Origin: Mediterranea massiliensis | Lineage (GTDB): Bacteria; Bacteroidota; Bacteroidia; Bacteroidales; Bacteroidaceae | Reading direction: 5' to 3' | DNA: 64,000 nt | Assembly: GCA_015060685.1 (NCBI GenBank) | Contig: SUXZ01000001.1 | Span: 1 to 64,000 of the forward strand | Shown here: positions 38,600 through 48,023 of the stretch, piece after piece | Numbering within the stretch: position 1 is the stretch's first letter | How the letters are laid out: each line of letters begins with the position of its first letter | Made by a program: the position numbers and the translations under genes | The notes under the pieces: generated by a model | Databases searched by the model: none | Told to the model about the DNA's origin: nothing | What the model saw: only the letters and a program-made list of their open reading frames with translations

Positions 38600-40501
38600 A
38601 TGAAACAAAATATATTTCAAAAATATCTAACATCTCGAGTATTGCCTATTTGGACAATTTTATTGATTGATGTTTTTATTGTTACATTATCTACAATTTT
38701 AGCCTATGCCTTGAGAGTTGATTTTAAATCAGCTTTCCTCGATGCCCAGATATTAACATCTACTATTATCATTTCTATATTGGTAAATGTTGTATTCTTC
38801 CGGATATTCAAAACCTATTCAGGAGTACTTAGATATTCATCTTTTGTTGATATTTTACGGATTTTTGCATCATTAGCTGCTGCCTATGCAGTTCTTATCA
38901 TTCTATCATTTATTCTTAGTGCTTGTGGCTTGACCATATTGCTGTCTCCTTTTGTATTGATGATTGCGATGGTTTTCAGTTCTGCATTGATGGTATGTAG
39001 TCGTGTCGTAGTTAAGACACTTTTTGAATTCTTGAATTTTGATAGTGTGCATAGTTCCAATGTAGTGATATATGGTGCAAAAGAGGCTGGTGTAAATATT
39101 GCTAAATCATTGCGAGTGAACTTCCGAAACCATTATCGTTTGCGTGGTTTTATAGCCGATGAATCGGAACTGATTGGCAAAGTTATAATGGGAGTTAAAG
39201 TATATCCAAACGATGCTGAAATAGTTGAAAAGCTTCAAGATATGGAGGTGAAAACGGTAATCGTTTCTCCTGCCAAGATGGAAGCTTTGAAGAAAAATGA
39301 ATTGGCAGACTTGTTGTTGGCAAATAAAATCAAATTGTTGACAGCACCTCCTTTGAGTGAATGGACAGGACAAACACTCGAACATGCACAAATTAAAGAG
39401 ATACAAATTGAGGACTTGTTACAACGTGACCCTATTGATATTGATATCAGAAAGGTTGCTTCGAACCTTGAAGGAAAGCGTGTGCTTATTACTGGTGCTG
39501 CAGGCTCTATCGGTAGCGAAATTATGCGCCAGGTAGTTTCATTCAATCCTTATAAGTTAATTTTGGTCGATCAGGCCGAAACTCCTTTGCATGATATTCG
39601 CTTGGAATTACAAGACAAATGGAGAAATATTGATGCTGCTACCATTGTTGCAGATATTTCCAACAAAACAAGAATGGAAACTATATTTAAGGAATATAAA
39701 CCTCAGTATATATTCCATGCTGCTGCATACAAGCATGTTCCTATGATGGAAGACAATGTTTCTGAATCAATACAAATTAATGTTTTAGGAACAAAGAATG
39801 TTGCAGATTTGGCCGTGAAATATGGTGCAAAGAAATTTGTTATGATTTCTACAGACAAGGCTGTTAATCCTACCAATGTAATGGGATGCTCAAAGCGAAT
39901 CTGTGAAATCTATGTTCAGTCTTTGGCAAAGAAACTATTGAAAGAAGATAAATCTGCAACACAATTCATAACTACCCGCTTTGGAAATGTATTGGGATCG
40001 AACGGATCGGTTATACCTCGTTTCCGCGACCAGATACAAAGAGGTGGTCCTGTTACCGTTACACACCCGGAAATCATCCGATATTTCATGACTATTCCTG
40101 AAGCATGCCGATTGGTATTGGAAGCAGGAAGTATGGGTTCTGGTGGCGAGATATACATCTTTGATATGGGTAAACCGGTGAAGATTGTAGATTTGGCTAA
40201 GCGAATGATTAGCTTGTCGGGTAGGACAGATGTGAAGATTGAATTTACAGGCTTGCGTCATGGCGAGAAGTTGTATGAGGAGCTGCTGAACGTTAAGGAA
40301 TTGACTAAGCCCACTTATCATGAAAAGATTATGATTGCAACTGTTCGTGAATACGATTACGATGAAGTTAAGCACAGAATACAAGACTTGATTGATGTAA
40401 GTTATGAGTATGACCAAATGAAGATTGTTGCAGCAATGAAAGATTTGGTACCAGAGTTCGTTAGTAAAAACTCATGTTTCGAAGTGCTTGATAAGAAATA
40501 G
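38600..40501 (+). CDS. CapD/PglF-like nucleotide-sugar 4,6-dehydratase
   Basis: A 633-residue membrane enzyme. The N-terminus has four predicted membrane segments (about 15-125), then a first Rossmann-like region (VVIYGAKEAGVNIAKSL). The catalytic extended-SDR domain has GAAGSIGSEI (about 306-315), HAAAYKHVPMMEDN and STDKAVNPTNVMG. The family makes 6-deoxy-4-keto-HexNAc nucleotides for capsule, O-antigen or glycoprotein glycans. It is a single-gene unit with its own promoter and terminator rather than being in a glycan cluster, so it may serve a general protein-glycosylation route; that is an inference. Confidence 0.9.
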   Translation: MKQNIFQKYLTSRVLPIWTILLIDVFIVTLSTILAYALRVDFKSAFLDAQILTSTIIISILVNVVFFRIFKTYSGVLRYSSFVDILRIFASLAAAYAVLIILSFILSACGLTILLSPFVLMIAMVFSSALMVCSRVVVKTLFEFLNFDSVHSSNVVIYGAKEAGVNIAKSLRVNFRNHYRLRGFIADESELIGKVIMGVKVYPNDAEIVEKLQDMEVKTVIVSPAKMEALKKNELADLLLANKIKLLTAPPLSEWTGQTLEHAQIKEIQIEDLLQRDPIDIDIRKVASNLEGKRVLITGAAGSIGSEIMRQVVSFNPYKLILVDQAETPLHDIRLELQDKWRNIDAATIVADISNKTRMETIFKEYKPQYIFHAAAYKHVPMMEDNVSESIQINVLGTKNVADLAVKYGAKKFVMISTDKAVNPTNVMGCSKRICEIYVQSLAKKLLKEDKSATQFITTRFGNVLGSNGSVIPRFRDQIQRGGPVTVTHPEIIRYFMTIPEACRLVLEAGSMGSGGEIYIFDMGKPVKIVDLAKRMISLSGRTDVKIEFTGLRHGEKLYEELLNVKELTKPTYHEKIMIATVREYDYDEVKHRIQDLIDVSYEYDQMKIVAAMKDLVPEFVSKNSCFEVLDKK

Positions 40502-40529
40502 TATTTTGGATATATCTATAGGATGATAC

Positions 40530-40566
40530 ACAAAAAGGCTGAAAGTTATTCTTTCAGCCTTTTGTA
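40530..40566. terminator. Bidirectional terminator between CapD-like gene and hybrid kinase
   Basis: AAAAGGCTGAAAG pairs perfectly with CTTTCAGCCTTTT across a five-base loop. It ends both converging genes. Confidence 0.85.
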
Positions 40567-40585
40567 TTATTTTGATGTTGGCGAA

Positions 40586-43216
40586 TTATAATATATATTT
40601 TTCTATCATCTCTTTAATAACCTCTTGTGTATATGGTTTGGTTAAGAAGTCATTGCATCCGGCATCTAATGCCGCTTGCTTGTCATGGTCAAAGGCATAT
40701 GCCGTTAATGCAATGATAGGCACTTCTTTCGATATCTCGCGGATAATGCGTGTTGCATCCAATCCATTGAGATTAGGCATTTTCATGTCCATCAGTATCA
40801 AGTGGGGTTTAACTGATTCGAACATGTTTACGGCTTCCATTCCATCTTTTGCACGTACCAAGTTGTAAATCTTTCCAAGTATGGCTTTTGCCAGGATGAA
40901 ATTACTGTCGGTATCTTCTGCTACAAGAATGGTTTTCTTGGTCTCATTGTTGATGTTAGCTTGGGTTGCCTGAGAAGGCTCAGCTTTACTGGTAATTTCC
41001 ATGGTTGGCATCTCTTTTTTCTGTTCTTGTTTGGGGGTGGCTAATGGAAGGGTAAATTCGAATGTTGTACCTTCTCCTTCGATAGATGATACGGATATGG
41101 TTCCTCCTAATCGTTCAATGATAACTTTACTGATTGAAAGACCTAATCCGGTGCCTTGTGCAACATTGTTTGCTTTGACGAATCGTTCGAATATCTTATC
41201 CACCTTGTCTTTAGCTATACCCATTCCGGTATCGGTGACGTGGAAATGCAACATGTTGTTTTCTATGCAATAGCCATAACTTATACTTCCACTATGTGTA
41301 AATTTGAAGGCATTGCCGATAAGGTTAGAAATAACTTGGAAGATTCGGTTCTTATCGCCTTTAACAATGGTGTTGAGTGGAGATGTTTCGAAGATAAGTT
41401 CAACTCCTTGTGGGCAACGAAGCTTGTGTGCATTGTGTATTTCTTCACAAAGCTCGTGCATATCGACATCTTTGATACTCATTTCGATAATGCCCGCTTC
41501 GATTTTGGACAAGTCGAGGATTTCGTTGATTAGTTGAAGCAAGCGTTCGTTGTTTTCTTCGATTATGTGGTAGTAGCTCTTGCGCTCTTCAAGGTCGTCG
41601 CTTTCGGCAATGATTCTTGAGAAACCTACGATGGCATTGAGCGGCGTACGGATTTCGTGGCTCATGTTAGCTAAGAATGTAGATTTCTGTTTGTCAGAGT
41701 TTTCGGCTTTCTCCTTGGCTTTTACCAATTGCTGTTTCATCTCCTCAAGTTCGGTAATATCCCAATCGATACAAAGAATCAACGGATTCTCTCCTTCGAG
41801 AAGTTTTTTCCGTTTGTCCAGGAATAGGGGTTTGCCATCCTTGTCGGTTTCCAAAGATGTCCAATGCTTCTCTTTGCCGGTGGTTGCAATTTCAATGTCG
41901 ATGTTTCTTTTCTGTTGTGCAACCTCTTGAGAGTAGTAGTCGAAGTCGGTTTTCCCGATGGCATTCTCTCTATGTATGCCTCGTCTGTAAGCCTCACGGT
42001 TGCGGTAGATGTACCTGAAGTCGTTTTGTACATCTTTCACTACGATACTTGCCGGTAGGTTTTCAATGGTTTGGTCAAGTATTTGGTGTAGTTGTTTGTT
42101 GGCTTGTTCGCCTTTCACTCGTTTACTGATATCGCGTGTGAATCCCCACAAGGTATCTTCGCCATATTGGTTGGTCATCCAGTAGGCAAGCCCTTCGGTC
42201 ATAATGATTTCCGGGAATAACGGGTAGGGGGCTTTGTGCATGATTCCGATAGCCTTTTTCCCTTTGGTTATGGAAGATGCAAATTTCAGCCACTCTTTTT
42301 CATTATTAAAGAAGGTGTTGTTAAGTTTGTATATATTGTAGTTTTCGATGTTTGCTTTCAGGTCGATGTCGTTATGTTCTCTAAATTGTCTGTTGGCAAA
42401 AATCATGGTGCCATCTTCTTTCATGGCAAAAATATCTTCGGCCGAGTTGTTGATTACATCGGTCAACAATGTGATGTCGTTTCTGCTTTGTTGCAGGTCG
42501 GTAATGTTTTGGATGTATCCTTCAAGTGTTGTGCTGCCATCTTTATGGTGTTCGCGTGCGAAAGCTTTTAGTCTGATGTAGTGCGTTTGTCCGTTGATTA
42601 CCACCCGATAGTCGATGCTTTGGTGCAATTTTCCTTGAATGGCATAGTTGAACCATGATAAGAATGACTCTCTGTCTTCTGGGACGATAAAATTCAAGTA
42701 TTCTTCCGGCGTGATGAATTGTTCCTGGTTGGTAGCCATGATGCCGGTATGTCCCATGTAGGAGAGTATGTTTGTTTGAGAATTGTATCTCCAATTGCCT
42801 ATCAGTGCGGCTTTTTGTATCTCTTGTAAAACGTTGTTTTGCTTTTCGATAGCGATTTTGTGCTCGTTTCTTTCCGTGATGTCTCGGTATTGTCCCAACA
42901 CCATCCCTTCGAACGGTGAGAGGATACATCTGAAGTGGTAATGTTTGCCGTTTCTATCTATCTCCATATCCTGAGCGATTTTTTTGCGTGTTTGCAATAC
43001 TTGTCTGAATGCAGGATAGATTTGTTGGTAGGTTCTTTCGGGCAGCAAATCCCAAATATTTTTGCCTATCAAATCTTCGTTGATAAACCATGAATTCGGA
43101 TCCTTGTCTTGATAAACATCCAAGCAATTTCCGTCAACATCGAAAAGTATCATGTTGTCGGCAATCGTTTCAAGAATCTTCTCTGTGTAATTGATGTTCT
43201 TAAAAAAGTCTTTCAT
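40586..43216 (-). CDS. Cytosolic hybrid histidine kinase with four PAS-like domains
   Basis: An 876-residue two-component hybrid. The ATG at 43216 avoids the overlap with the glycosyltransferase that a TTG at 43270 would create. Four PAS-like sensor blocks span roughly 15-490 (ends marked DITERNEHK, NITDLQQ, RDISKRVKG, DITELEEM). Then come the HisKA domain with phospho-accepting His about 520 in NMSHEIRTPLN, the HATPase domain (NAFKFTHSG, GTGLGLSI) and a C-terminal receiver (VAEDTDSNF, ILMDMKMPN, LTKPY). No membrane segment is visible, so the signal is cytosolic. No HPt or DNA-binding regulator is adjacent. It is cotranscribed after the GT2 gene. Confidence 0.9.
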   Translation of the reverse strand: MKDFFKNINYTEKILETIADNMILFDVDGNCLDVYQDKDPNSWFINEDLIGKNIWDLLPERTYQQIYPAFRQVLQTRKKIAQDMEIDRNGKHYHFRCILSPFEGMVLGQYRDITERNEHKIAIEKQNNVLQEIQKAALIGNWRYNSQTNILSYMGHTGIMATNQEQFITPEEYLNFIVPEDRESFLSWFNYAIQGKLHQSIDYRVVINGQTHYIRLKAFAREHHKDGSTTLEGYIQNITDLQQSRNDITLLTDVINNSAEDIFAMKEDGTMIFANRQFREHNDIDLKANIENYNIYKLNNTFFNNEKEWLKFASSITKGKKAIGIMHKAPYPLFPEIIMTEGLAYWMTNQYGEDTLWGFTRDISKRVKGEQANKQLHQILDQTIENLPASIVVKDVQNDFRYIYRNREAYRRGIHRENAIGKTDFDYYSQEVAQQKRNIDIEIATTGKEKHWTSLETDKDGKPLFLDKRKKLLEGENPLILCIDWDITELEEMKQQLVKAKEKAENSDKQKSTFLANMSHEIRTPLNAIVGFSRIIAESDDLEERKSYYHIIEENNERLLQLINEILDLSKIEAGIIEMSIKDVDMHELCEEIHNAHKLRCPQGVELIFETSPLNTIVKGDKNRIFQVISNLIGNAFKFTHSGSISYGYCIENNMLHFHVTDTGMGIAKDKVDKIFERFVKANNVAQGTGLGLSISKVIIERLGGTISVSSIEGEGTTFEFTLPLATPKQEQKKEMPTMEITSKAEPSQATQANINNETKKTILVAEDTDSNFILAKAILGKIYNLVRAKDGMEAVNMFESVKPHLILMDMKMPNLNGLDATRIIREISKEVPIIALTAYAFDHDKQAALDAGCNDFLTKPYTQEVIKEMIEKYIL

Positions 43217-43245
43217 TGTTTGATAGGTGTATTGTATTGGTTTGA

Positions 43246-44436
43246 TTATGCTCTTTTTGATTTCTCCCAAGCACCCGACTTGTTTCCTTTTCGTTTACGC
43301 AGGTAGTTGAATCCGCGGATAACGTTAATGTTCATGAACAGGAAATAGTAGGGGACAAACAACAATTTGTGTTTGATGTGCTTACGCGAATAGTAATAGC
43401 CCAAACTACCCATCAGGTAGAACAGGCATTGCATCATCCATATCAGCGCATAGATGGCCAAATGTGATGTGGTAAACAAGATAGCGATGTTCAGTGGCAA
43501 TAATGCGAAGAGTAGGATGGGGGTTATTGTCCAACGCAACACCCGATGTGAGGTGTATTGAAAACTGAAAATACCATACTTGAAGGGATTGAGCAGTGCC
43601 CGGAGCCTCCATACCGATTGCAAACCACCGGCAGCAATGCGTACTTTCCGTTTCTCTTCCTCTTCCATGTTGGCCGAACCGCCTTCCATGGCATAAGCCG
43701 ATGCGCAATAGGCAATGCGATATCCTTTCATTACGATGCGCATGGAGAGGATGAAGTCATCGAGCAGCGTGTCGGTTTCCATCTCTTCGAACAATTCGCG
43801 GCGGATAGCAAACAATTCTCCGGCAGCTCCGGCAGCAGAATATAGTTGGGAATCGAGCGATTTGAGTGCCGATTCGTATTTCCAATACAGACCTTCGCCT
43901 CCTGATGCAGCATTATCCTTGCTCTTTTCGGCAATTCGTTTTTCGCCGGCAACACATCCCACTTTCGGATCTTGGAATTTATGTACAATCTCCATCAAGG
44001 CCTCTTTATTCAAGTCGGTATTGGCATCGGTGAAGACTACGATGGGTGTTTCTACAAATTGCATGCCACGGTTCATGGCGGCAGTTTTTCCTTGTCGCAA
44101 GGGTTGGTGTTGCACGGTTGCTTGCGGCCAATTGGCCAGTTTGTCGTTGGTGCCGTCGTTGCTTCCGTCGGTCACCCAAAGAATGTGCAACTTGTCAGCC
44201 GGATAGTCCAACGCCAATGTGTTGCGCATCTTTTCATCTACCACATCCTCTTCATTGTAAGCCGTGATAAAAAGAGTAAGGTGCGGCAATTCATCTTTTG
44301 TGGGATAGGGAATCGTTTTGCTTTTCTTGAAAATTTGCTTGAGCTTTACGAGCAAAAACAGTACAATTCCATATCCGATATACGTATAGAAAACAATGAA
44401 TAAGGCTATCCAAAAGATAATTTCGAGTGCGCTCAT
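43246..44436 (-). CDS. Family 2 glycosyltransferase, membrane bound
   Basis: A 396-residue processive-type GT2. A membrane helix near the N-terminus precedes the catalytic domain with LFITAYNEEDVV, WVTDGSNDGT, VVFTDANTD (metal-binding DxD-like), and LLDDFILSMR (general-base region). Several membrane segments follow (about 290-375). It looks like an enzyme for polysaccharide or membrane-glycan synthesis; donor and product cannot be read. Its promoter is upstream on the minus strand, and the hybrid kinase follows 29 bases after its stop, suggesting regulated exopolysaccharide production. Confidence 0.87.
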   Translation of the reverse strand: MSALEIIFWIALFIVFYTYIGYGIVLFLLVKLKQIFKKSKTIPYPTKDELPHLTLFITAYNEEDVVDEKMRNTLALDYPADKLHILWVTDGSNDGTNDKLANWPQATVQHQPLRQGKTAAMNRGMQFVETPIVVFTDANTDLNKEALMEIVHKFQDPKVGCVAGEKRIAEKSKDNAASGGEGLYWKYESALKSLDSQLYSAAGAAGELFAIRRELFEEMETDTLLDDFILSMRIVMKGYRIAYCASAYAMEGGSANMEEEEKRKVRIAAGGLQSVWRLRALLNPFKYGIFSFQYTSHRVLRWTITPILLFALLPLNIAILFTTSHLAIYALIWMMQCLFYLMGSLGYYYSRKHIKHKLLFVPYYFLFMNINVIRGFNYLRKRKGNKSGAWEKSKRA

Positions 44437-44462
44437 GGTCTTATGGTAAAAGTTTGATTAGA

Positions 44463-44494
44463 CAAAGGTAGTTATTGTATTTTATATATCCAAA
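44463..44494 (-). promoter_or_regulatory. Promoter of the GT2-kinase operon
   Basis: On the minus strand TTTG (44491-44494), a 20-base spacer and TACCTTTG (44463-44470), 27 bases before the GT2 start. Confidence 0.65.
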
Positions 44495-44624
44495 TATAAT
44501 CGCTGTTTTATTGGATTCTTTCTTTTATTTCTACTTTGCATATAGGGTATGGCGAATGTCGCGGTATAAGGGCGTAATTAACCTATATTGTTGCTGTTTC
44601 AAACCTATAGTGAATGAACGGCTC

Positions 44625-44703
44625 ACTTAAGTTAGCCAAACCGCCAACTTAAGTTAGCCAAATCGCCAACCCGAGTTGGCCAAACCGCCAACTTAAGTTA
44701 GCC
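44625..44703. repeat. Four palindromic units, 22-bp period
   Basis: Units ACTTAAGTTAGCC start at 44625, 44647, 44669 (variant ACCCGAGTTGGCC) and 44691. Each contains an AACTTAAGTT-type palindrome, and they are separated by AAACCGCC-like linkers. Unit sequence is private to this gap; the rest of 44437-44818 shows only the GT2 promoter and a DUF4332 terminator. Confidence 0.75.
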
Positions 44704-44762
44704 GATAAGACAATCTATCATAGAAACGTCATTACCTTATAATGGATGGGTAATAAAACCAA

Positions 44763-44793
44763 GAAAGCGCACCTATATGATAGGCACGCTTTC
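44763..44793 (-). terminator. Terminator after the DUF4332 gene
   Basis: GAAAGCG plus ACCTAT pairs with ATAGG plus CGCTTTC, with a C bulge and a short loop. On the minus strand it runs into a T-rich stretch. Confidence 0.6.
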
Positions 44794-44818
44794 ATAGTGT
44801 GTATTGTAATCGGTTGAT

Positions 44819-45226
44819 TTAGTATGTAATCAGCGGTTGCAATTCCTTGGCTTGAGCAATCATCTTTTCCAATTCGGTAACCGAAGGTACGCGGTTGCAA
44901 AGATTCTTTTCTGCATTAACAGCTTCCAACTTAGGTTGCAAGTTAGCAGGTACACGATGACGGAATTCCTTAACGGTGTCAACACCTGCAGCTTCCAACA
45001 ATTCTGCAAATTGTCCGGCAATGCCGTTGATGCGGAAGAGGTCAGCATGATTTGTCCACTTCAAAATAAGTTTTGCACTGATGCCTGTTTCTTCAGCGAT
45101 AGCCAAACGACCTTTTCTTGAGGCACACTTTTCCAATAAATCTTCTGTAGTTTTCACACCGGCAGCATTCAACTTTTCAGCATAAGCAGCGCCGATACCT
45201 TCGATTTGATCAATTTTATATCCCAT
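44819..45226 (-). CDS. DUF4332 helix-hairpin-helix protein
   Basis: A 135-residue soluble protein with two helix-hairpin-helix-like repeats: IEGIGAAYAEKLNAAGVKT near the N-terminus and INGIAGQFAELLEAAGVDT in the middle. This fits DUF4332, related to DNA-binding HhH folds such as those of Rad51/PolX-type proteins. A role in nucleic-acid binding is inferred only from the fold. It is a single-gene unit. Confidence 0.8.
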   Translation of the reverse strand: MGYKIDQIEGIGAAYAEKLNAAGVKTTEDLLEKCASRKGRLAIAEETGISAKLILKWTNHADLFRINGIAGQFAELLEAAGVDTVKEFRHRVPANLQPKLEAVNAEKNLCNRVPSVTELEKMIAQAKELQPLITY

Positions 45227-45261
45227 GGTTAAAAATTTAAATGGTTAATTATACATCAGTG

Positions 45262-45292
45262 CAAATATATGAAAAGTATTATAATTGTCAAG
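45262..45292 (-). promoter_or_regulatory. Promoter of the DUF4332 gene
   Basis: On the minus strand CTTG (45289-45292), 19 bases, then TATATTTG (45262-45269), 35 bases before the start codon. Confidence 0.5.
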
Positions 45293-45407
45293 TGTAAAAA
45301 GCAAAAAAACTTTAGTTTTTATTAGCGAAAAGCAACAAATCGCACCAATTACGGAAATTTATCCGTAATTACTTCTCTTTTTCCTCTCTTTTCACAATCT
45401 TATTTAT

Positions 45408-45415
45408 TAAATTTG
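45408..45415 (+). promoter_or_regulatory. -7 box for the nqr operon
   Basis: TAAATTTG, 36 bases before the nqrA ATG; the -33 position is not a clear TTTG. Confidence 0.45.
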
Positions 45416-45451
45416 CACGCAAATTATTGAAACCATTATTTTATATAACGC

Positions 45452-46801
45452 ATGGCAAATGTAATTAAATTACGCAAAGGCCTTGATATCAACCTGGAAG
45501 GCAAAGCCGCCCAAGAGTTTAAGGCTGTAAAGGAGACAGGAAACTACTCGTTGGTTCCCGATGACTTTACAGGTGTTAAGCCTAAGGTGGTGGTGAAAGA
45601 AGGGGAGAAGGTATTGGCCGGAGGACCCTTGTTTGTTGACAAGAATCATCCTGAAGTGAAGTTCGTTTCGCCCGTCAGTGGCGTAGTGACAAGCGTAGAG
45701 CGTGGTGAACGCCGTAAGGTGCTTAACATCATCGTTAAGGCCGACGCTGAACAACAGTTCGAAGAGTTTGGCAAGATGGAGCCTGCAAAGATGACCGGAG
45801 AAGCCGTAAAAGAAGCGCTTCTGCAAACCGGTATGTTCGCATTCTTCCGCCAACGTCCGTACGACGTGATTGCCGACCCGACAGTGGCTCCGAGAGCAAT
45901 CTTTGTATCGGCATTCGATACAGCACCATTGGCTCCCGACTTCGAGTTGGCTTTGAAAGGCGAAGAAGCAAACTTCCAAACTGGTCTCGATGCATTGGCA
46001 AAGATTGCCAAGACCTACCTCAGCATCAGTGTAAAACAACAATCTGCCGCATTGACACAGGCAAAGAACGTTACCATTACCGCTTTCGATGGTCCTCATC
46101 CGGCAGGTAACGTTGGTGTGCAAATCAACCACATCGCTCCTATCGTTAAGGGTGAAACCGTGTGGACAATCGGTTCAGAAGCAGTCATCTTCATCGGCCG
46201 CTTGATGAATACCGGCCGCGTAGATTTGACTCGCACTGTAGCCGTTACCGGTAGCGAAGTGTTGAAGCCAGCCTATTGCAAATTGAAAGTTGGCGCACAA
46301 CTCACCGAAGTGTTCAATGGTAATGTAACTACCGGCAAGGACTTGCGCTACATCAGCGGTAACCCGTTGACCGGCAAGAAAGTGGCTGCCGACGGTTATC
46401 TTGGCGCTTTCCATAGCCAACTGACAGTAATCCCCGAAGGAGACGAAACTCACGAAATGTTGGGTTGGATTATGCCTCGCTTCAAGGAATATAGCGTAAA
46501 CCGCTCATATTTCAGCTGGTTGTTGGGTAAGAAACAATATAAAATTGATGCACGTATCAAGGGTGGCGAACGTCACATGATTATGTCCGGCGAATACGAT
46601 TCGGTATTCCCTATGGATATTTTCCCTGAATACCTGGTAAAAGCCATCATCGCCGGCGATATCGATCGCATGGAGGCACTCGGCATTTACGAAGTAGCAC
46701 CCGAAGACTTTGCATTGTGCGAATTTGTATGTTCTTCAAAAGTGGAAGTGCAGCGAGTTGTTCGTGCCGGTCTTGACATGCTTCGTGCAGAAATGGCGTA
46801 A
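45452..46801 (+). CDS. nqrA: Na+-translocating NADH:quinone reductase subunit A
   Basis: Peripheral subunit of Na+-NQR, the respiratory complex that oxidises NADH and pumps sodium. The 449 residues match the family; it starts IKLRKGLDINLEGKA and carries GVKPKVVVKEGEKVLAG and the quinone-side SVNRSYFSWL. It opens a six-gene operon in the invariant order nqrABCDEF. Confidence 0.96.
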   Translation: MANVIKLRKGLDINLEGKAAQEFKAVKETGNYSLVPDDFTGVKPKVVVKEGEKVLAGGPLFVDKNHPEVKFVSPVSGVVTSVERGERRKVLNIIVKADAEQQFEEFGKMEPAKMTGEAVKEALLQTGMFAFFRQRPYDVIADPTVAPRAIFVSAFDTAPLAPDFELALKGEEANFQTGLDALAKIAKTYLSISVKQQSAALTQAKNVTITAFDGPHPAGNVGVQINHIAPIVKGETVWTIGSEAVIFIGRLMNTGRVDLTRTVAVTGSEVLKPAYCKLKVGAQLTEVFNGNVTTGKDLRYISGNPLTGKKVAADGYLGAFHSQLTVIPEGDETHEMLGWIMPRFKEYSVNRSYFSWLLGKKQYKIDARIKGGERHMIMSGEYDSVFPMDIFPEYLVKAIIAGDIDRMEALGIYEVAPEDFALCEFVCSSKVEVQRVVRAGLDMLRAEMA

Positions 46802-46836
46802 TAAATTGAAAATTGATAATTGAAAATTATAAATTA

Positions 46837-48009
46837 ATGAAAGCGTTAAGAAATTATCTCGATAAGATAAAGCCGAACTTTGAGAAGGGCGGCAAACTTC
46901 AGGCTTTCCGTTCGGTGTTCGATGGTTTCGAAACATTCCTGTTCGTGCCCAACACCACCGCGAAAACCGGAACGCACATTCACGACGCCATTGATAGCAA
47001 GCGCATCATGTCGATGGTGGTCATTGCGTTAATGCCGGCATTGCTGTTCGGTATGTACAACGTAGGTTATCAGCATTTCAATGCTACCGGTGCAGAAGGT
47101 AGTTTCATCGAAATGTTTGCCTATGGTTTCTTGGCTGTATTGCCTAAGATTATCGTTGCCTACTTAGTAGGTTTGGGTATTGAATTTGTTGTTGCACAAT
47201 GGAAAGGTGAAGAAATTCACGAAGGATTCCTTGTATCAGGTATCTTGATTCCGATGATTGTGCCGGTAGATTGTCCGTTGTGGATGCTCGCCGTAGCTAC
47301 CGCATTTTCAGTAATCTTCGCTAAGGAAGTATTTGGCGGTACAGGTATGAACATCTTCAACGTAGCATTGGTTACCCGTGCATTCCTCTTCTTTGCCTAT
47401 CCAACCAAGATGTCGGGTGATGTCGTTTGGGTATCGGGCGATTCAATCTTCGGTCTTGGTCAACAAGTTGATGGTTTGACTGTTGCTACTCCCTTGGGTA
47501 TAGCCGCTACATCGGGTGCTGCTCCAGAATTCTCAATGGATATGGTTTATGGTTTGATTCCCGGTTCAATCGGTGAAACAAGCGTTATCGCAATCGCATT
47601 GGGTGCTATCCTGTTGCTTTGGACAGGTATCGCAAGCTGGAAGACAATGGGTTCGGTATTCGTAGGTGGTGCAGTAATGGCACTTATCTTCAATGCTGTA
47701 GGTCCCGAAGGCAATGCAATGGCTCAAATGCCTTGGTACGAACACTTGGTATTGGGTGGCTTCTGCTTTGGTGCCGTGTTTATGGCTACCGACCCTGTTA
47801 CATCAGCTCGTACTGAAACAGGTAAGTACATCTTCGGTTTCTTGATTGGTGCCATGGCCATTATTATCCGTGTGCTCAATCCGGGTTATCCAGAAGGTAT
47901 GATGCTTGCCATCTTGTTGATGAACATCTTTGCACCGCTGATTGACTACTATGTAGTAGAAAGCAACATCAGCCGTCGTGCAAAGCGTGCAATTAAGTCT
48001 AACAATTAA
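46837..48009 (+). CDS. nqrB: Na+-NQR subunit B
   Basis: Membrane subunit with covalently bound FMN and riboflavin; 390 residues from the ATG at 46837, which precedes the conserved MKALRNYLDKIKP (an earlier in-frame start at 46813 lies in the leader). The flavinylation site reads DGLTVATPLG, with Thr218 as the FMN-carrying residue; the more usual SGAT is TVAT here, still compatible with the ApbE target consensus. About ten membrane segments are visible. Confidence 0.95.
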   Translation: MKALRNYLDKIKPNFEKGGKLQAFRSVFDGFETFLFVPNTTAKTGTHIHDAIDSKRIMSMVVIALMPALLFGMYNVGYQHFNATGAEGSFIEMFAYGFLAVLPKIIVAYLVGLGIEFVVAQWKGEEIHEGFLVSGILIPMIVPVDCPLWMLAVATAFSVIFAKEVFGGTGMNIFNVALVTRAFLFFAYPTKMSGDVVWVSGDSIFGLGQQVDGLTVATPLGIAATSGAAPEFSMDMVYGLIPGSIGETSVIAIALGAILLLWTGIASWKTMGSVFVGGAVMALIFNAVGPEGNAMAQMPWYEHLVLGGFCFGAVFMATDPVTSARTETGKYIFGFLIGAMAIIIRVLNPGYPEGMMLAILLMNIFAPLIDYYVVESNISRRAKRAIKSNN

Positions 48010-48023
48010 AACCGAACAACGAT

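Noticed and set aside
44625-44703. Possible short CRISPR array
   Set aside because: Units are 22 bp back to back with no unique spacers.
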